In this document: piece after piece, positions 8,445-15,380 of the stretch
Layout of the letters: the number at the start of each line of letters is the position of its first letter
Position numbering within the stretch: position 1 is the first letter of the stretch
Assembly (NCBI RefSeq): GCF_013389365.1
Contig: NZ_JACADJ010000040.1
Location: 1-36,895 of the forward strand
Direction of reading: 5' to 3'
From: Desulfobacter latus
GTDB taxonomy: Bacteria; Desulfobacterota; Desulfobacteria; Desulfobacterales; Desulfobacteraceae
Length of the DNA stretch: 36,895 nucleotides
The notes under the pieces: model-generated
Told to the model about the DNA's origin: nothing
Database searches by the model: none
The model's input: the letters and a program-made list of their open reading frames with translations, nothing else
Position numbers and translations under genes: made by a program

Positions 8445-8699
8445 TTAAAAGGTCCTGCCGCAGCAGGAACCGGGACCGGCACACCCGCTTTTTTCCCCGG
8501 GCCTGGAGCCGCAGCAGGCTGTATCATTGGGGCCGGGCAGGGAATTTCCGGATTTACCCGAAAGACTTGAGTGGGCTGCCATGCGTTTTTCAAGGCGGGT
8601 AGAACCGCATTCGGGACAGACTGCCTGGTCATCCGGGCTTCTCATTAGCAGCTCAATAACTCGGTTACATTCCGGACAATGAAAATCATATAAAGGCAT
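8445..8699 (-). CDS. FmdB-family zinc-ribbon protein
   Basis: An 84-residue protein beginning MPLYDFHCPECNRVIELLM, with a second pair in CPECGSTRLEKR. The two CxxC pairs form the zinc ribbon of the FmdB family, named after a putative regulator in the formamidase operon of Methylophilus; the biochemical role is not established. The C-terminal tail has further cysteines (ACCGS, GSCCGR). AGGAG lies 5 bases before the ATG. It heads the run fmdB - methyltransferase - ydjM on the minus strand with almost no spacing. Confidence 0.85.
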   Translation of the reverse strand: MPLYDFHCPECNRVIELLMRSPDDQAVCPECGSTRLEKRMAAHSSLSGKSGNSLPGPNDTACCGSRPGEKSGCAGPGSCCGRTF

Positions 8700-8744
8700 G
8701 ATAGCTCCTTTTAAACCATGAAGAGTTAAAAAATTAAGCTGATA

Positions 8745-8763
8745 GGGGGGCTTTTAGCCCCCC
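8745..8763 (-). terminator. G/C hairpin after the NifX-like pair
   Basis: GGGGGGC (8745-8751) pairs with GCCCCCC (8757-8763). Read on the minus strand it lies about 105 bases beyond the stop at 8869, and a TTTTTT run follows only after some 12 bases, so termination efficiency is uncertain. It separates the NifX-like genes from fmdB. Confidence 0.4.
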
Positions 8764-8868
8764 CCGGAGTACCCTTTGTGCTGTGTTGGCACCTTATTAA
8801 ATGAAACGGAGGTAAGACAGGGGTAAAAGGCGTCACCATAACAGGATGCACTCCTCATTCAGTTCTCT

Positions 8869-9228
8869 CTACCAGTGTCCTTCGGCATTGGCGTCGTCGG
8901 CAAATGTAAATTTACCGGCTTTATAGTCTTCAATCGTATCCCTGATGCTGCCCGAGGCGTCATTTGCTACTTTTACGCCTGCGTTGTCAAGGGTTTTGAA
9001 TGCATTGGGGCCGCAGAACCCAGTGATCAATACCTGTGCGCCTTTGTCGCAGACCGACGAGGCCGCTGTAATGCCGGCGCCTTTAAAGGCATTTTTATTT
9101 TCAGAGTTATCGATGACTTCAAAATCCAGGGTGTCTGTGTCCACCACAATGATATAGGCCGCTCTGCCGAATCTGGGGTCCACCTGGGCATCAAGGTCTT
9201 TGCCTGTTGATGTGATCGCTATTTTCAT
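8869..9228 (-). CDS. NifX/NifB-C-type dinitrogenase cofactor biosynthesis domain protein
   Basis: A 119-residue single-domain protein of the PF02579 family (NifX, VnfX, C-terminal NifB, archaeal MTH1175). It starts MKIAITSTGKDLDAQVDPRF, includes GRAAYIIVVD, and has the typical ITGFCGPNAF and AGVKV segments. Family members bind iron-sulfur or FeMo-cofactor precursors. Without other nif genes here, a role in nitrogenase is not supported; in sulfate reducers such proteins often accompany MinD/ferredoxin ATPases, as here. It follows a second family member by 18 bases. Probably part of the same set as the ATPases at 10189-11948, from which an inserted element now separates it. Confidence 0.85.
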   Translation of the reverse strand: MKIAITSTGKDLDAQVDPRFGRAAYIIVVDTDTLDFEVIDNSENKNAFKGAGITAASSVCDKGAQVLITGFCGPNAFKTLDNAGVKVANDASGSIRDTIEDYKAGKFTFADDANAEGHW

Positions 9229-9246
9229 TTTTTATCCTATGATGTT

Positions 9247-9627
9247 TTATCGAGCGCCGCCGCCACATACCTGGTCATTTCTAATTTGTTCAAGTTTGCC
9301 GGCAATCAGATCCATGACCACAGGCTCAATATCCGGGCGCTGGTCATCATGATACACATCAATGCCCACCTGGCGGAAGCCCATGAGCGGTCGCATGCCG
9401 ATGCCGCCCACGATCAGGGCGTTCACCCGGTGTTCGGCCAGAAGGTTTACAGGCACCATGCAGCCGCCTTGGGCATGCTCCTGGTTGGGGATGGTGGATA
9501 CCGTTTCAATGTTTCCTTCCTTGACATCCACAAAGGTGAATACGTCGCAATGTCCAAAATGACCTGCGCGGGTACCCGAAAGTCCTCCTTGACCGTTGGA
9601 GGGAATTGCAATTCTACCGTTTTCCAT
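9247..9627 (-). CDS. NifX-like protein, second copy
   Basis: A 126-residue PF02579-family protein: RIAIPSNGQGGLSGTRAGHF, then FTFVDV, GGCMVPVNLLAEHRVNALIV and GGIGMRPLMGF. Compared with the downstream paralogue it has His residues in the strand after the first loop (HFGHC), and Cys residues in GGCM and CGGGAR, which could hold a metal cluster; this is inference. AAAGGAG lies 12 bases upstream of the ATG. The region upstream is filled by inverted repeats, so its promoter is not obvious. Confidence 0.83.
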   Translation of the reverse strand: MENGRIAIPSNGQGGLSGTRAGHFGHCDVFTFVDVKEGNIETVSTIPNQEHAQGGCMVPVNLLAEHRVNALIVGGIGMRPLMGFRQVGIDVYHDDQRPDIEPVVMDLIAGKLEQIRNDQVCGGGAR

Positions 9628-9674
9628 AGTTCGTACTTACTCCTTTACTTGTGTATATTTAACCTTAAAAAATA

Positions 9675-9780
9675 GGCATCCTTCATATCACCCCCAAAGT
9701 ACTTTACACTCTTTTGGGAATGATTGCTAAAAAATAGGGTGCTTGCTCCAAAAAGTGTAAACTGGTAAATGAAGGATGCC
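9675..9780. repeat. Nested inverted repeat upstream of the NifX-like pair
   Basis: Outer arms GGCATCCTTCAT (9675-9686) and ATGAAGGATGCC (9769-9780) match exactly. Inner arms TTTACACTCTTTTGG (9703-9717) and CCAAAAAGTGTAAA (9749-9762 approximately) also match, apart from one or two bases. Each outer arm is flanked by A-rich sequence. The arrangement resembles a small MITE or a decayed IS pair of ends; no coding frame is present and no clear target duplication was found. Confidence 0.5.
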
Positions 9781-9799
9781 AAAAAATATTGTCTTTTTT

Positions 9800-10163
9800 A
9801 TGGCTTAGGCGTAAAACCACTATCCTTTTAGGGTAGTGGATGTAAGCCTATTTTTGTGTGGCAGTTTTTGTAACAAAAACTCTCATGTTCTGTTCTGGAA
9901 CTGCCAAAACCAGTGATCCACATTGCCAATGTTATCCGCAGGTTTTTAATATCAGCATCACTTCTGCTACCCTCACAGATATTTAAACACTGACCGTAAC
10001 GTTCGGAACGTGTGGATGATTGGTCGGATCTGTATCCCGAAGTACCTATGTATTCTGCGGTAACGTAGCCCCGCTTACCAATAACGCAGGGCTGAGGCTA
10101 ATCAACCGGGCTTGCGGGCTTCCCCACAAGCCCCTCGGTCTTCAGCCGAGGGGTTGTTGACTT
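9800..10163 (+). mobile_element. Non-autonomous IS200/IS605-like element (PATE) with left hairpin and right-end/omega-RNA-like hairpins
   Basis: The left part folds into a subterminal hairpin: CCACTATCC (9817-9825) with GGGTAGTGG (9831-9839), inside GGCTTA/TAAGCC (9802-9807, 9843-9848). The right part has overlapping hairpins GGGCTTG/CAAGCCC (10108-10114, 10127-10133) and CCCCTCGG/CCGAGGGG (10131-10138, 10146-10153), then TTGTTGAC. This right end strongly resembles the tnpB 3' region and omega RNA scaffold of IS200/IS605 elements. No tnpA or full tnpB fits in 360 bases; a short plus frame ending before 10070 (about VDDWSDLYPEVPMYSAVT, stop) could be a tnpB tail. Exact ends are uncertain. It lies between two groups of functionally related minus-strand genes. 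Confidence 0.65.
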
Positions 10164-10188
10164 AATGTCAATCTTGTCATGGTTCGTG

Positions 10189-11088
10189 TCAGCACAATCT
10201 GTCCATCTTCATGGCCGGATGTTCCATAACCCGGTTCCAGATCTCTTTGATTTGTGCTGCGGCAGGACTGTCCGCATGGGTTTCCATGATGGATTTGCCC
10301 TGCACCATGGCTTTTGTGAATGCCGGGTCAAAGGGGAGTTTTCCCACAAAGACCATCTCTTTTTCTTTGGCGATGACTTCAATGGCCCGGGCCTGATCCG
10401 GGTTTAAATCGTATTTGTTGATGCAGACCATGGCCGGCATTTTAAAATGGGCGGCCAACTGGGCGACACGTTCCATGTCATGGATGCCTGAAACCGTGGG
10501 CTCTGTCACGATGAGAACCGCATTGGCATGACCGATAGAGGCAATAACCGGACATCCGATACCCGGAGGGCCATCTGTGAGCAGGAGGTCAATGTGGTCG
10601 GCCGTTACACGTTTTCGGGCCTCGTCTCTGACCAGGGCCACTAACCGGCCTGAGTTGTCTTCTGCAATGCCTAAGCGGGCATGGATCATCTCCCCGAACC
10701 GGGTAGACGAAGCAAACCACTGTCCACAGACATTTTCCTCAAATTTAATGGCCGATTCAGGACAGAGATCTGCGCAAACCCCGCAACCTTCACAGTCAAG
10801 GTCGTCAATACAAAATATCCCTGCGCCTTCGACCGGTTTAACGGCGTCAAACCTGCAAAGTTCCATACACTGGCCGCAGCCGGTGCAGGCGTCAGGGATA
10901 ATTTCTGCCTTATAGCCGCCTGCAAAATCATGGGTTTCTTGAATATCCGGGTCCATAATAAGGTGCAGGTCTGCGGCATCCACGTCCGCGTCACAAAGCA
11001 TCATATTTTCGGCAAGACTTGCAAATGCTGCTGTTAAACTGGTTTTCCCGGTTCCGCCTTTACCGCTTAAAATAACAAGTTCTTTCAT
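10189..11088 (-). CDS. MinD-superfamily ATPase with inserted 2[4Fe-4S] ferredoxin domain
   Basis: A 299-residue P-loop ATPase of the MinD/Mrp/ParA superfamily (COG1149 type). The deviant Walker A SGKGGTGKTSLT starts at residue 8, followed by CDADVD. A ferredoxin insert carries two CxxCxxCxxxC clusters (CTGCGQCMELC and CEGCGVCADLC). Then come DGPPGIGCPVIAS and VTEPTVSGIHDMER. Such proteins are thought to load or transfer iron-sulfur or cofactor precursors, often with NifX-like proteins; the substrate is unknown. Its ATG overlaps the stop of the upstream paralogue in TGATG, indicating translational coupling. Last gene of the sigma-54 unit before the inserted element. Confidence 0.9.
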   Translation of the reverse strand: MKELVILSGKGGTGKTSLTAAFASLAENMMLCDADVDAADLHLIMDPDIQETHDFAGGYKAEIIPDACTGCGQCMELCRFDAVKPVEGAGIFCIDDLDCEGCGVCADLCPESAIKFEENVCGQWFASSTRFGEMIHARLGIAEDNSGRLVALVRDEARKRVTADHIDLLLTDGPPGIGCPVIASIGHANAVLIVTEPTVSGIHDMERVAQLAAHFKMPAMVCINKYDLNPDQARAIEVIAKEKEMVFVGKLPFDPAFTKAMVQGKSIMETHADSPAAAQIKEIWNRVMEHPAMKMDRLC

Positions 11089-11948
11089 CAGGCCTCCCCT
11101 TTCCGGTTTACGATTGCTTCAATGGATGTGTACAGGTCTTTAAACTTCTCTTTGTATGCCGGCAGAGCCTGGACAAGCAGTTCGCCCTTTGAGTAGGCCG
11201 AAGCAATTTGCTTGTCAAAGGGAATCTCAAGTAAAACCGGTATGTTTTCATCCTGGGCATAGTTTTTAACATCATCATTGCCAATACCTGCCCGGTTGAT
11301 CACAAGACCGCAGGGAATGCCTAACAGTTTCACCGCTTCCACAGCCAGGGTCAAATCATGCAGGCCAAAGGGCGTAGGCTCGGTGACCAGAAGCACAAAA
11401 TCCGCGCCTTTCATGGAGGCAATCACGGGGCAGGAGGTGCCCGGCGGGGCATCTATAATGGTGAGGTCTTTTTCTTTCTCAAGCTGCCGAACCTGCCTGA
11501 TGACCGGTGGTGCCATAACCTGGCCGATATCCATCAGCCCCCGGCCGAAGGACGGATTTTGGGGCAGACTCAGGGTGCCTGTTTCTACCGTGCCGATGAA
11601 GCGGTCTATTTCAGTGATGGCTTTTTCCGGACAGACAACTGCGCAGCCGCCACAAGAGTGGCAGAGTTCCGGAAAGGTCATCACCGTTTCCCCGGCCACG
11701 GCAATGGCGCCGTATCGGCAGATCTCCATACATTTTTTGCAATAGGTGCAAAGGCTCAGGTCCACTTCCGGCACAGGGGCATTGACCCTTTCTTTTCCAG
11801 TGAAGGTTGGGTTCAGGAAAAGGTGGGCATTGGGTTCTTCCACGTCACAGTCTAAAAGCATAAAGTCTGCATCAAGGCTTGCGCAAAGATTGGTGGCCAC
11901 AGTGGTCTTGCCTGTGCCGCCTTTTCCGCTTGCTATGCTGATAATCAT
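11088..11948 (-). CDS. MinD-superfamily ATPase with ferredoxin domain, paralogue
   Basis: A 286-residue protein with the same design: Walker A SGKGGTGKTTVATN at the N-terminus, CDVEEPN, then ferredoxin clusters CTYCKKCMEIC and CHSCGGCAVVC, then DAPPGTSCPVIASMKG and VTEPTPFGLHDL. The two paralogues probably form a heterodimer, as MinD-type ATPases dimerise across the nucleotide; that is inference. GGAG lies upstream of the ATG. It is preceded after 35 bases by the pseudo-receiver gene and both share the sigma-54 promoter at 12440. Confidence 0.9.
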   Translation of the reverse strand: MIISIASGKGGTGKTTVATNLCASLDADFMLLDCDVEEPNAHLFLNPTFTGKERVNAPVPEVDLSLCTYCKKCMEICRYGAIAVAGETVMTFPELCHSCGGCAVVCPEKAITEIDRFIGTVETGTLSLPQNPSFGRGLMDIGQVMAPPVIRQVRQLEKEKDLTIIDAPPGTSCPVIASMKGADFVLLVTEPTPFGLHDLTLAVEAVKLLGIPCGLVINRAGIGNDDVKNYAQDENIPVLLEIPFDKQIASAYSKGELLVQALPAYKEKFKDLYTSIEAIVNRKGEA

Positions 11949-11983
11949 ATTGTTTTATCTCCTTGTGGTCAGGGTGGTTCCCT

Positions 11984-12367
11984 TTACCCTATCAACCTGA
12001 TTTTTTTCAAGTGGTCTTCCAGGTTTCGGGCATCATCCTGTCCAGGTTGAACAGGCAGCTGCATCAGTACACCGTATCCTTCATGGACATCATGGAACCG
12101 CTTTTTATCCATGGTGCCGGTAATCACACAATTGGTCATGGGGCTTTGGGTGGTGACGGCTTCCACAAGGGCTTTGGCATCCATGTCCGGCAGGACTTCT
12201 TCCATGATTGCCAGATCAATCCATTGCCCTTGAGGGGTGTCGGCAATCAGGGATAAAAGTTCTTTGCCGGTTGCGCACCATTTTACATCAATGCTGTGTT
12301 GGCCCAACATTATTTCAAGTTCTTTAAATTGAGCTTTGTCCCTGCTTACAAATACCGCCTGTTTCAT
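11984..12367 (-). CDS. Degenerate receiver-domain protein (phospho-site Asp replaced by Glu)
   Basis: A 127-residue stand-alone domain with the length and alternating pattern of a CheY-like receiver: AVFVSRDKAQFKELEIML, a second strand KWCATGKELLSLI, DLAIMEEVLPDMD, CVITGTMDKK and VLMQLPVQP. The acidic pair after strand 1 is reduced to one Asp (SRD), the phospho-acceptor of the usual D-L-x-x-x-D-x-x-L-P motif is Glu, and the lysine of the KP motif is Gln (QLPV). It is unlikely to be phosphorylated in the usual way and may be a constitutive, phospho-mimicking partner. It heads the operon with the two MinD-type ATPases. Confidence 0.75.
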   Translation of the reverse strand: MKQAVFVSRDKAQFKELEIMLGQHSIDVKWCATGKELLSLIADTPQGQWIDLAIMEEVLPDMDAKALVEAVTTQSPMTNCVITGTMDKKRFHDVHEGYGVLMQLPVQPGQDDARNLEDHLKKIRLIG

Positions 12368-12439
12368 TTTAAATATCTCCAGTCTCGTTTAATTCAAATT
12401 GCCGAGATCCATGTTTTCAGGATCTTCGGGATACAGCAT

Positions 12440-12456
12440 AGCAAAGCCTGTGCCAT
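12440..12456 (-). promoter_or_regulatory. Sigma-54 promoter of the pseudo-receiver/MinD operon
   Basis: The minus strand reads TGGCACAGGCTTTGCTAT: TGGCAC for -24 and TTTGCT for -12, with GG (12454-12453) and GC (12442-12441) exactly 10 bases apart. This matches the sigma-54 consensus TGGCACG-N4-TTGCA closely. Transcription would start near 12429 and give a leader of about 60 bases before the ATG at 12367. Confidence 0.75.
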
Positions 12457-12637
12457 TATATGCTTAATGTTCAACTTATATGCAATAGATTGAAAAATAA
12501 GGCGTATTATATTTTTGGCAAGGGGGAGGTAAAAAAAGATAGGCAAGGGAGCAATGCAAAAAAGCGACTTGGTATTTTATATGCGACAATGTAGGTGCAA
12601 AAATGAAATATGCGGAGATGTTGCAATTGGTTTATAA

Positions 12638-12681
12638 CCACGGAAAGCACGGAAGACAATGTCTTTCCGTGCTTTCCGTGG
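12638..12681. repeat. 17-bp perfect inverted repeat (CCACGGAAAGCACGGAA type)
   Basis: CCACGGAAAGCACGGAA (12638-12654) is repeated inverted at 12665-12681 around a 10-base centre. It lies just beyond the aroF stop and could act as a transcript end, but no T run follows on the minus strand. Tandem CACGGAA-like units are a familiar intergenic repeat type. The remainder of 12457-12637 shows no gene. Confidence 0.7.
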
Positions 12682-12687
12682 CTCCGT

Positions 12688-13734
12688 TTAAGAGAGCTTG
12701 TCAAATGCACAATGGATAAGTTTTTCCGTGGTTTCCCATGATATGCATTCATCCGTGATGGAGACCCCGTACTTAAGCGTGTCTGCATCCCCGTTGCACT
12801 TGCACTTCTGATTGCCTTCAAACAGGTTGCTTTCCAGCATCAGGCCCACAATTCTGTCGTTGCCGTCAAGCCTTTGATCCACGGCGCTTTTAAATACAAA
12901 GGATTGACCTGTGTGTTTTTTGCCGGAGTTGTCGTGGGAACAGTCAATGATCACTGCGTCTAAAAGGTTTTTTTCCCTGAGCCGGTCCTGGGCTTTTCCC
13001 ACGGACACGGGATCGTAGTTGGGTGTGGCCCCGCCGCGCAGGACGATGTGGCCGAAGGGATTGCCCAGAGTGGAGACAACGGCTGTTTTGCCGTCTGGAT
13101 CAATGCCCAGAAAATGCTGGGGGGCGTTTGCGGCCTGGGTGGCATTGACAGCGGACGCCAGGCTGCCGTCCGTACCGTTTTTGAATCCCACCGGCATGGA
13201 TAGTCCCGAGGCCATCTCCCGGTGGGTCTGGGACTCTGTGGTGCGTGCACCAACGGCAACCCAGCTTAAAAGCCCGGCAATGTACTGGGGGGTGATGGGA
13301 TCTAAAATTTCCGTGGCTGCCGGCAGACCTAAGGCATTGATGTTGATTAACAGGGATCTTGCTCTGCGAAGTCCTTCTTCCATATTATAGGATGAATCCA
13401 GGAAGGGATCATTGATCAGCCCCTTCCAGCCCACGGTGGTTCTGGGTTTTTCAAAATAGACCCGCATAATCAGGCTGATTTTATCTTTTACTTTTTCGCG
13501 CAGGTCCTTCATCCTTTGGGCATACTCCATGGCCCCATCCATGTCATGGATGGAGCAGGGACCTGCAATGACCATCAAGCGCTTGTCCTCTCCGGTCAGG
13601 ATGTTCTGGATTTCCCGACGGCCGGCAAGTACATTTTCGGCAGTTTTCTCGGGCACAGGCAGTTCTTTTCGTATGGCTTCCGGGGAGGTCAGGGTGAAAA
13701 ATGACTCTACATTTACATCATTAATCTGTTTCAT
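12688..13734 (-). CDS. aroF: 3-deoxy-7-phosphoheptulonate synthase (DAHP synthase, class I)
   Basis: This enzyme condenses phosphoenolpyruvate and erythrose 4-phosphate, the first step of aromatic amino acid synthesis. The 348 residues match the AroF/G/H class: VIAGPCSIHD, RVYFEKPRTTVGWKG, LINDP, the GARTTESQTHREMASG segment, GFKNGTDG, and DCSHDNSGK near the C-terminus. The metal-binding Cys (AGPCS) and active-site Lys and His are present. GGAA precedes the ATG. It is a single gene behind a promoter, a Phe/Tyr-rich leader peptide and a terminator, so expression probably rises when charged Phe- and Tyr-tRNA are scarce. The symbol aroF rather than aroG follows the Tyr/Phe leader; feedback specificity cannot be read from the sequence. 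Confidence 0.95.
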   Translation of the reverse strand: MKQINDVNVESFFTLTSPEAIRKELPVPEKTAENVLAGRREIQNILTGEDKRLMVIAGPCSIHDMDGAMEYAQRMKDLREKVKDKISLIMRVYFEKPRTTVGWKGLINDPFLDSSYNMEEGLRRARSLLININALGLPAATEILDPITPQYIAGLLSWVAVGARTTESQTHREMASGLSMPVGFKNGTDGSLASAVNATQAANAPQHFLGIDPDGKTAVVSTLGNPFGHIVLRGGATPNYDPVSVGKAQDRLREKNLLDAVIIDCSHDNSGKKHTGQSFVFKSAVDQRLDGNDRIVGLMLESNLFEGNQKCKCNGDADTLKYGVSITDECISWETTEKLIHCAFDKLS

Positions 13735-13774
13735 GACGATTCCTTTCGCGGGCTCTTGTCGCCTGAAACTTCAA

Positions 13775-13809
13775 ATAAAAAAGCCGCAGGCGGTGTCTGC
13801 CTGCGGCTT
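13775..13809 (-). terminator. Attenuator terminator upstream of aroF
   Basis: On the minus strand AAGCCGCAGGC (13809-13799) pairs with GCCTGCGGCTT (13791-13781) around a 7-base loop, followed by TTTTTTATTT. It stands between the leader peptide and aroF. The alternative pairing CTGCCTG (13845-13839) with CAGGCAG (13803-13797) would take its 5' arm away and act as antiterminator. An upstream hairpin CCGGTAT/ATACCGG (13867-13847), which covers the last Tyr/Phe codons, could prevent that. Confidence 0.85.
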
Positions 13810-13827
13810 TTAAAAAAAATGATTTAT

Positions 13828-13905
13828 TTAGCGCAATACAGGCAGGCCGGTATAAAAATAATACCGGAAGTAAAAATAAAAGTTGCCTGTTTTGCGGGTG
13901 GTCAT
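13828..13905 (-). CDS. Phe/Tyr-rich aroF leader peptide
   Basis: A 25-residue open frame on the minus strand: MTTRKTGN, then FYFYFRYYFY, then TGLPVLR and TAA. Nine of ten consecutive residues are Phe (4) or Tyr (5). AAGGAAA lies 7-8 bases before the ATG. Leader peptides of this kind control aromatic pathway operons by ribosome stalling when Phe- or Tyr-tRNA is limiting (pheA and pheST leaders in enterobacteria are the classic cases). The promoter upstream and the terminator with alternative pairings downstream complete the attenuator. Too short for most gene finders. Confidence 0.88.
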   Translation of the reverse strand: MTTRKTGNFYFYFRYYFYTGLPVLR

Positions 13906-13937
13906 AAGGTTTTTCCTTTTTATGAATATATTAAGCT

Positions 13938-13966
13938 TATATAAACGCGTTTTTTGGGCGAGTCAA
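13938..13966 (-). promoter_or_regulatory. Sigma-70 promoter of the aroF leader
   Basis: On the minus strand TTGACT (13966-13961) and TATATA (13943-13938) are separated by 17 bases. Transcription would start near 13931, about 25 bases before the leader peptide ATG. Confidence 0.75.
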
Positions 13967-14174
13967 GCATTAAATTTTAAACTGACCGACTATCTCATTG
14001 AGATTTCCTGCAAGATCAGATAATTGGGGTGTACTCGATTTTACCTTAGGCCCATAATCAGATGTTTTTTTATAAGCGATTGTTTTGATGCGCCTGAATC
14101 GGGCTATATCCACAAACCCTGGTTTATGATAATATACCGGACCTGAAAGATAAACTTTAATTTAAGGATCTGAC

Positions 14175-14480
14175 GTGACACAACTGACCGGCGCCCAGCG
14201 CAAATACCTAAGGGGCCTTGCCCATAACCTAAATCCTTCGGCCTTTGTGGGGGCAAAGGGCGTGACAACAGCCCTGACCCAGGAGATGGACAATGCCCTG
14301 AACGCATCCGAACTGATTAAGATAAAATTTATTGATCACAAGGAAAAAGACGTAAAAGCCGCTTTGCTTGATGAAATTGCAGCGCGTCTTAAATGTCATG
14401 TTGCCGGAACCATCGGCCATGTGGCTGTGCTTTACCGCTGCCATCCAGACCCGGAAAAACGAAAAATTACTTTGGTTTAA
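14175..14480 (+). CDS. yhbY: CRS1-YhbY (CRM) domain RNA-binding protein
   Basis: A 101-residue single CRM domain: LTGAQRKYLRGLAHNLNPSA, then FVGAKGVT, LIKIKF, and a final GHVAVLYR. E. coli YhbY associates with pre-50S ribosomal particles. The GxxG-like loop (GAKG) that contacts RNA is present. The start is GTG at 14175, preceded by AAGGA six bases upstream, and the alignment with family starts supports it. The upstream region 13967-14174 belongs to the divergent aroF promoter; no clear promoter was identified for yhbY. The MBL-fold gene follows by 24 bases and may be co-transcribed. Confidence 0.93.
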   Translation: MTQLTGAQRKYLRGLAHNLNPSAFVGAKGVTTALTQEMDNALNASELIKIKFIDHKEKDVKAALLDEIAARLKCHVAGTIGHVAVLYRCHPDPEKRKITLV

Positions 14481-14504
14481 CGATATTTAGAGGGAGTGAA
14501 TGTT

Positions 14505-15374
14505 ATGCAGGAAACTTCATTTATTGTTATCCGGGGCAACAGCATGCGGCTGGACGGCGGCACCATGTTCGGCAACGCCCCTAAAGCCCTGTGGCGAAAA
14601 TGGATCCAGGCAGATGAAAGAGGATTGATTGATATTGCTTCAAACTGTCTGCTGGTAAGGACCGGGGATCATAATCTATTATTTGAGACCGGGTGCGGCG
14701 CATATCTCTCCCCTGACATGAAAGCGCGCTTTGCCGTTAAAGAAGAAACGCATATGTTGCTGCATGCCCTGGCAGAACAGGGGTTAAGTGATTCAGACAT
14801 CAGTCATGTTGTTTTGTCTCATCTTCATTTTGACCATGCCGGCGGGCTTTTAAGCGCCTGGGAACCGGACCGGGAACCGGAGCTGCTGTTCCCCAATGCC
14901 CTTTTCGTGGTGGGAGAGGAACATTTTAAACATTCCAAATCCCCGCATTACCGTGACCGGGCCTCATTTATTCCAGGGCTTGCTGAAAAGCTCCAGGCCA
15001 CAGGGCGTCTCGTACTCAAGCAGGGCGGAGAGCGTCTGGTTGTGGGTGGCCTGGCGGTTGAATTTTTCCAGAGCCAGGGACACACCCCGGGGATGCTGAG
15101 TTCCTGGATTCAGGCCCAAAGCGGTACCGTTATTTGCACCGGCGATCTTATCCCGGGCGTGCCCTGGGTAAACCTGCCCATCACCATGGGATATGATCGG
15201 TTTGCCGAACGGCTGGTGGACGAAAAGAAACTTATGCTGGACCGGGCCGTTGCCGAAGATGCCCTGCTGGTCTTTCCCCATGACGCCGCCCATGTGGCTG
15301 CCCGCGTTGAACACGATCCCGTGAAAAAAAGGGTGATGCCGGCAAAGGTCTTTGAAACTTTAAATATGGTATAA
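14505..15374 (+). CDS. MBL-fold metallo-hydrolase
   Basis: A 289-residue metallo-beta-lactamase-fold protein. The metal site motif is SHLHFDHAGG, followed by QGHTPGM, CTGDLIP (bridging Asp) and FPHDAAH, giving the full set of His/Asp ligands for two metals. Length and spacing resemble quorum-quenching lactonase and general hydrolase subfamilies, but the substrate cannot be told. I use the ATG at 14505, eight bases after AGGGAG, rather than the overlapping GTG at 14496, which would bury the ribosome binding site. The next gene (YchF-like) starts 93 bases on, after a dispersed repeat. Confidence 0.88.
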   Translation: MQETSFIVIRGNSMRLDGGTMFGNAPKALWRKWIQADERGLIDIASNCLLVRTGDHNLLFETGCGAYLSPDMKARFAVKEETHMLLHALAEQGLSDSDISHVVLSHLHFDHAGGLLSAWEPDREPELLFPNALFVVGEEHFKHSKSPHYRDRASFIPGLAEKLQATGRLVLKQGGERLVVGGLAVEFFQSQGHTPGMLSSWIQAQSGTVICTGDLIPGVPWVNLPITMGYDRFAERLVDEKKLMLDRAVAEDALLVFPHDAAHVAARVEHDPVKKRVMPAKVFETLNMV

Positions 15375-15380
15375 TTAAAT

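Noticed and set aside
8438-8632. N-terminal extension of the RNA methyltransferase to an ATG at 8632
   Set aside because: It overlaps the well-supported fmdB gene by 190 bases in another frame and has low-complexity Ala/Pro sequence not found in the family.
9823-10095. Long minus-strand frame through the IS200/IS605-like element
   Set aside because: It stays open for about 90 codons but has no good start and no recognisable domain; the conserved hairpins explain the sequence better.
12507-12821. 104-codon minus-strand frame near the aroF stop
   Set aside because: It overlaps the aroF 3' end in another frame and runs through the CACGGAA hairpin; no motif or ribosome site.
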